A stretch of DNA of 64,000 bases. Origin: Saccharospirillum sp965652395 (GTDB lineage Bacteria > Pseudomonadota > Gammaproteobacteria > Pseudomonadales > Natronospirillaceae). Shown in pieces: positions 60,536 through 64,000 of this stretch; position 1 is the stretch's first letter, and each line of letters opens with the position of its first letter. Below the pieces are notes generated by a model, which saw only the letters and a list, made by a program, of their open reading frames with translations, did no database searches and was not told the origin of the DNA. The DNA is taken from assembly GCA_965652395.1 (NCBI GenBank), contig CBFGUW010000015.1, forward strand, positions 40,688 to 104,687, in the 5' to 3' direction. Position numbers and translations under genes: made by a program.

Positions 60536-61393
60536 ATGGACTGGGCTCAGTTGACCTCGGCCCTGTTACCCTATCGGTTTTCATGGTTGGCCGTCCTGTT
60601 TTTTGGGACGGCCGGTCTGGCATTCGCGCGTGGCTGCCGGGTAAGAATCGCCGAGGGGAACCCTCTACCGCGATGGCGTCAGGTCTTATTCTGGCTGGGG
60701 CTATTGCTGGCTTATGGTGTTATGCACACCCGTTTCGATTATTACGCGCAGTTTATGTTTTTTATTCATCGTGGCCAGCATTTGGTCCTGCATCATCTGG
60801 CGCCACTGCTGATTGCTTTGTCCAGCCCCTGGCACACCTTGGCGAAGGGAGTTCCGGAGGGGGCTCTAAAAACCAGGCTGGCTTCTGTAGTCAATGCCCG
60901 CCCCGTGCAATGGGGCTATCGGATACTTCAATTTCCACCCGTTGCCGCCTTTCTGTTTGTCGGGTTGATCTTTTTCTGGTTGCAACCGGACATCCATTTT
61001 TACGCCATGCTCAGCGAACCGCGCTATATACTGATGAACTGGAGCATGTGGCTCGATGGCCTACTGTTTTGGTGGCTGATTCTCGACCCTCGCCCGCCTC
61101 GCGAGAACGGCACCCTTGGGTTAGGTAAACGCATTTTATTGATCTGGGCGGTGACGGTGCCTCAGTTGGGGCTGGGGGCGCACATCGCCACCAGTAAAAC
61201 GGCGTTGTACGACGTCTACGAAGTTTGCGGTCGGGCCTGGCCAATCGACCCGGTCGATGACCAGGTGCTTGGCGGTATCCTTACCTGGATTCCGCCCGGC
61301 ATGATGGCCGTTCTTGCCATGCTGGTGGTGCTGCGTCGTCTGCTGCACCAAAGTGAAAGCTCTGTGTCCTTTGCTGGGGGAGATGCTCGATAA
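60536..61393 (+). CDS. ctaG: caa3-type cytochrome c oxidase assembly factor CtaG
   Basis: A 285-residue membrane protein with about seven helices needed for CuB insertion in caa3 oxidases. Seen: FFIHRGQHLVLHHLAPLLIA near residue 75, with His residues typical of the family, PPVAAFLFVGLIFFWLQPDI, and the C-terminal WPIDPVDDQVLGGILTWIPP stretch. AAGGGAG upstream. It overlaps the SCO gene by one base. The main oxidase operon is 45 kb away and no other caa3 oxidase is in the window, so it probably serves that one. Confidence 0.9.
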   Translation: MDWAQLTSALLPYRFSWLAVLFFGTAGLAFARGCRVRIAEGNPLPRWRQVLFWLGLLLAYGVMHTRFDYYAQFMFFIHRGQHLVLHHLAPLLIALSSPWHTLAKGVPEGALKTRLASVVNARPVQWGYRILQFPPVAAFLFVGLIFFWLQPDIHFYAMLSEPRYILMNWSMWLDGLLFWWLILDPRPPRENGTLGLGKRILLIWAVTVPQLGLGAHIATSKTALYDVYEVCGRAWPIDPVDDQVLGGILTWIPPGMMAVLAMLVVLRRLLHQSESSVSFAGGDAR

Positions 61394-61974
61394 TGTTCCG
61401 AATATTAGTCGCGGGTCTATGTTTGTTGGTTTTGAGTGCCTGTAACGATCCTGAAGTGGAGTGGGCCGGGACAGATATCACCGGGGTCATGCCTGATCTG
61501 GAATTTCAACTGACCTCTGAAACCAAGGAGGCGGTGTCTGCCACGCAATGGACTGGCAAACCGGCCTTGTTGTTTTTTGGCTATACGCAATGCCCCGATG
61601 TATGCCCAGGCACCCTACAGTCATTAAACCAAGCCATTGCGCAACTGCCTGAGGCCGGGCGGGACGATATCAACGTGTTGTTCGTCAGTGTCGATCCAGC
61701 GCGTGACACCCCGGAAGTGCTGAGCGCCTATACGGACTTTTACGGACCTCAATTCGTAGGGTTGACCGGCAATGAAACGCAGCTGCGTGATCTGGCGAAA
61801 CGCTATCGTACTACCTTCGGTTACGATCAACCGGACGACAACGGTTACTACGCGGTATCGCACAGCTCGGCAATTTATGGTTTTGATCGTGAAGGCCAGG
61901 CGAGAGTCTTATTGCGCAGTAATTTCCCAACGGATCAACTCGCCTCCGATTTGGAGACATTGTTGAACCTGTAA
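61393..61974 (+). CDS. second SCO1/SenC copper chaperone (lipoprotein)
   Basis: A 193-residue SCO protein with a lipoprotein signal (LLVLSACNDPE, Cys 16). Seen: LLFFGYTQCPDVCPGTLQSL with the CxxxC copper ligands, VLFVSVDPARDTPEVL, and the conserved His region YAVSHSSAIYGF. All three copper ligands are present. With CtaG it forms a copper-delivery pair; the other SCO copy at 7925 is inside the oxidase operon and is anchored by a C-terminal helix. Two copies with different anchors suggest CuA and CuB tasks may be split, which is inference. Confidence 0.92.
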   Translation: MFRILVAGLCLLVLSACNDPEVEWAGTDITGVMPDLEFQLTSETKEAVSATQWTGKPALLFFGYTQCPDVCPGTLQSLNQAIAQLPEAGRDDINVLFVSVDPARDTPEVLSAYTDFYGPQFVGLTGNETQLRDLAKRYRTTFGYDQPDDNGYYAVSHSSAIYGFDREGQARVLLRSNFPTDQLASDLETLLNL

Positions 61975-62000
61975 CACTAAAGACAGGCATTGTGACCACG

Positions 62001-63746
62001 TCAGTGCGCTGCCTGCCACTCTTTCAACCAGGTTCTTAATTCCGGCTCGGGCATCGGTTTTCCGTAGTAATAACCTTGAGTAGTATCCACCTTCAATTCG
62101 GCCAGGTAGTCTGCCTGGGCCTTAGTCTCAATCCCCTCGGCGATGGTATGCATGTGGAAGTTCTCGGCCAGCCAAATGATGGTTTTGGTGATGGCGGCGT
62201 CCGTTTCCACCGACAGGATATTACGAATAAAGCACTGATCAATTTTTAAAATATTGATTGGCAGTGTATGCAGATAACTCAGCGAGGAATAGCCGGTTCC
62301 GAAGTCGTCGATGGCGATATCCAACCCGCGTTGCCGTAATTCATTCAGCTTCTTCAGGTTGGCTTCACCAACATCCATCAGAGTCGACTCCGTCAGCTCC
62401 AATTCCAGTCGGTCTTCGGGTAACCCGCATCGTTGCAGCTGCTGAAGAACGTAATCGACGAAATCCGGAGATTGCACGTCCTCGGCGGTTACATTCACTG
62501 CGACATGTTCAATTCCAAAGCCTTCATCGCGCCACTTACGCAAGGTCTCACAAGCGGTGGACAGCACCCAGCGATCAATGGGAATGACAAGACCAGTGGT
62601 TTCCGCAACGTCCATAAATTCCCCGGGCGGGACCAGGCGCCCGGTGGGTAGGCGCCAACGAACCAGAGCCTCCACCTGTTGCACCGATTGGTCCGCCAGT
62701 CGAATTTGCGGTTGATACCAAACCTCGAACTGATCCCGCTCCAGCGCATCCCTTAGCCGCGTTTCTGTGCGCATAAAACGCAACGCCTGGTGTTGGATGG
62801 CCTGGGAATAGAATTGAGGCGTTGAATCCCGGGACGAAGCCAGGGAATTGATGGCGCAATCGAGCGTCCGTGCCGCATTGGAGGCATCGTTGGGGTAAAT
62901 ACCCACACCAATGGACAAATCCACATGGATGCGTTCGTTGTCTACCGGGATGGGTTTATCCGTCAGCGTTCGCAACCGCTGACAGAGTTCAAGCAGATGA
63001 TCGAGTGTGTCGCCAGCCGGTTGGATCAGGCCCCAGGTATCCGTCGTCAAGCGGGCGATGAAGGTACTGGAATCCACCAAAGCTTTGAGGCGGGAAGAAC
63101 AAATGGAGGCGGCTTCATCCAACCCACGATGCCCGAAAGAACTCATGATGCGGTTGACGTTCAAACGAACCGCCACCACCTGAACGCTCTGGTTCACCAC
63201 CGACGCATCCAGAATGGTGTCCGACAGGCGCTCCATAAAGCGAGGCTTGTTCGCCAGACCGGTCACCCGGTCGTGGGTGGACAGATAGGCCAGTTGCGAT
63301 TGTTGTGACAACGCCAGATGGCGGGCTCTCAACAACAATGCCAGTCGCTCCGAAAATTCGAGGCGGTCGACCGGCATGAGGATAAACTCGTCCACCAAAT
63401 CCCAATAATAATTGGGATGTTGTTTCAGTTCATGACGCGATAACAGCAAGATAACCGGAAGAAAGGCGGGCTCCTCTCTGCGTTTGGCATCGGCGATGGC
63501 GTCGTGCCATTGGTGAAAACCGGCGCTGTCGACGATAGCCAGATCGAAAGCCCAGTCTTCCTGACCGGGGCCTTCCGGTTCGCTCACGTCATAACGTTGA
63601 GTCAGGTGCTCGCGCAGTCGGGCCCGGTTGCCACCGGAACCGATGGCCAACAAAATACGTGCCTCTCTGAGCGATAGAGCGGTGGCGGACCGGTCACTAT
63701 CGTCTACCGTGATCCCCCGTGTATGAATAGGATAAACCTTTCCCAT
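62001..63746 (-). CDS. receiver-like/GGDEF-EAL cyclic-di-GMP phosphodiesterase
   Basis: A 581-residue soluble protein. The N-terminal 130 residues form a receiver-like domain (ILLAIGSGGNRARLREHLTQ; LAIVDSAG at the Asp position). The GGDEF domain is strongly degenerate (RLTTDTWGLI), so no cyclase. EAL is complete: QVEALVRWRLPTG, LELELTESTLMDV, DIAIDDFGTGYSSLSYL and TIAEGIETKAQADYL. Likely a c-di-GMP hydrolase. The start at 63746 has AAGGAG; a longer in-frame start is not supported. A palindromic element lies upstream. Confidence 0.9.
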   Translation of the reverse strand: MGKVYPIHTRGITVDDSDRSATALSLREARILLAIGSGGNRARLREHLTQRYDVSEPEGPGQEDWAFDLAIVDSAGFHQWHDAIADAKRREEPAFLPVILLLSRHELKQHPNYYWDLVDEFILMPVDRLEFSERLALLLRARHLALSQQSQLAYLSTHDRVTGLANKPRFMERLSDTILDASVVNQSVQVVAVRLNVNRIMSSFGHRGLDEAASICSSRLKALVDSSTFIARLTTDTWGLIQPAGDTLDHLLELCQRLRTLTDKPIPVDNERIHVDLSIGVGIYPNDASNAARTLDCAINSLASSRDSTPQFYSQAIQHQALRFMRTETRLRDALERDQFEVWYQPQIRLADQSVQQVEALVRWRLPTGRLVPPGEFMDVAETTGLVIPIDRWVLSTACETLRKWRDEGFGIEHVAVNVTAEDVQSPDFVDYVLQQLQRCGLPEDRLELELTESTLMDVGEANLKKLNELRQRGLDIAIDDFGTGYSSLSYLHTLPINILKIDQCFIRNILSVETDAAITKTIIWLAENFHMHTIAEGIETKAQADYLAELKVDTTQGYYYGKPMPEPELRTWLKEWQAAH

Positions 63747-63785
63747 AAAGCTCCTTACTGGCAGTGAGTAAGAATATAACGAACT

Positions 63786-63967
63786 CAAGTTTCGGAGTTC
63801 GCTGTTCAAAACGTTGCCCGAATACGCACCGGCTGTCAGGTAGGCTCATCAAGGGTCGGCATGAACCCATCCGTGGGGCCTGGACCGCATCATCCATGAT
63901 GCGGACCACCCTTGATGAGCCTACCTGACATCCGGCGCTCGCCTTTGCAAGCGAACTCCGAAACTTG
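63786..63967 (+). repeat. dispersed palindromic element, copy 11
   Basis: Perfect outer arms CAAGTTTCGGAGTTCGC (63786-63802) and 63951-63967; perfect 23-bp inner arms (63834-63856 and 63908-63930). Core CCCATCCGTGGG then CCGCATCATCCATGATGCGG, where the central stem pair is T-A instead of G-C or A-T. The best example of the complete element. Confidence 0.95.
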
Positions 63968-64000
63968 GTGCGCCGAGCAAAGCTCAGGCGCAGAGGAAGT

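Noticed and set aside
1008..63967. Palindromic elements as integron attC sites
   Set aside because: Folded palindromes with diverse arms recall attC, but they lack the conserved core sites, are not arrayed around gene cassettes, and no integrase is seen.
1008..63967. Palindromic elements as a CRISPR array or insertion sequences
   Set aside because: They are tens of kilobases apart, unevenly spaced and carry no transposase or target duplication.

Overview
The window looks like the chromosome of a halotolerant marine-type gammaproteobacterium, possibly Oceanospirillales-like. The reasons are the gene order pepP - UPF0149 - TIGR02449 - zapA - 6S RNA - 5-formyl-THF cyclo-ligase, an ectoine hydroxylase gene, a DUF4212/acetate-type symporter next to a CBS/DUF294 regulator and a DnaQ-like exonuclease, and high-GC coding sequence. 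The genus is not certain. I see no phage, integron integrase, transposase, CRISPR array, tRNA or rRNA gene.

Layout. 1-4.4 kb: 5' part of polyphosphate kinase, hpt, folA, a glyoxalase-fold protein and a Bcr/CflA-type exporter. 4.4-16.1 kb: a compact 12-gene minus-strand respiratory operon. It encodes alternative complex III (ActA-F), a small membrane protein, a SCO copper chaperone and a caa3 oxidase (subunits II, I, III, IV), so quinol:cytochrome c reductase and terminal oxidase are made together. 16.5-19.3 kb: 1-Cys peroxiredoxin, a DUF998-like membrane protein and leucine dehydrogenase. 19.7-25.1 kb: the pepP/zapA/6S RNA/fau housekeeping block, a 52-codon ORF, an EVE-domain protein and a cyclic-nucleotide-binding protein. 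25.1-30.3 kb: an ElyC-like protein, a ModF-like ABC ATPase, and a divergent pair made of a GNAT/C39-peptidase fusion and a RimK-like ATP-grasp ligase. 30.5-38.3 kb: hybrid histidine kinase plus a sulfite-oxidase-fold protein, M32 carboxypeptidase, a uracil/hypoxanthine-DNA glycosylase, an Rpn-type nuclease and UvrD. 38.5-48.9 kb: a signalling island with two GGDEF-EAL proteins (one with a LOV photosensor motif), a histidine kinase, two response regulators (one with a degenerate HD-GYP domain) and a Cys-motif protein of unknown function. 49.3-54.0 kb: the symporter block. 54.3-59.2 kb: ectD, a SUMF1-fold lipoprotein and a 947-residue effector-like protein. 59.3-62.0 kb: a MerR/CDF metal pair, then CtaG and a second SCO that probably serve the oxidase encoded 45 kb away. 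62.0-63.7 kb: a third EAL protein.

The most unusual feature is an 11-member family of dispersed palindromic elements of about 120-190 bp, all between genes. Each has long inverted arms whose sequence differs from copy to copy but stays self-complementary. The arms enclose a conserved core of two small hairpins, both capped by a CATCCNTG-type apex, and the stems show compensatory base changes between copies.
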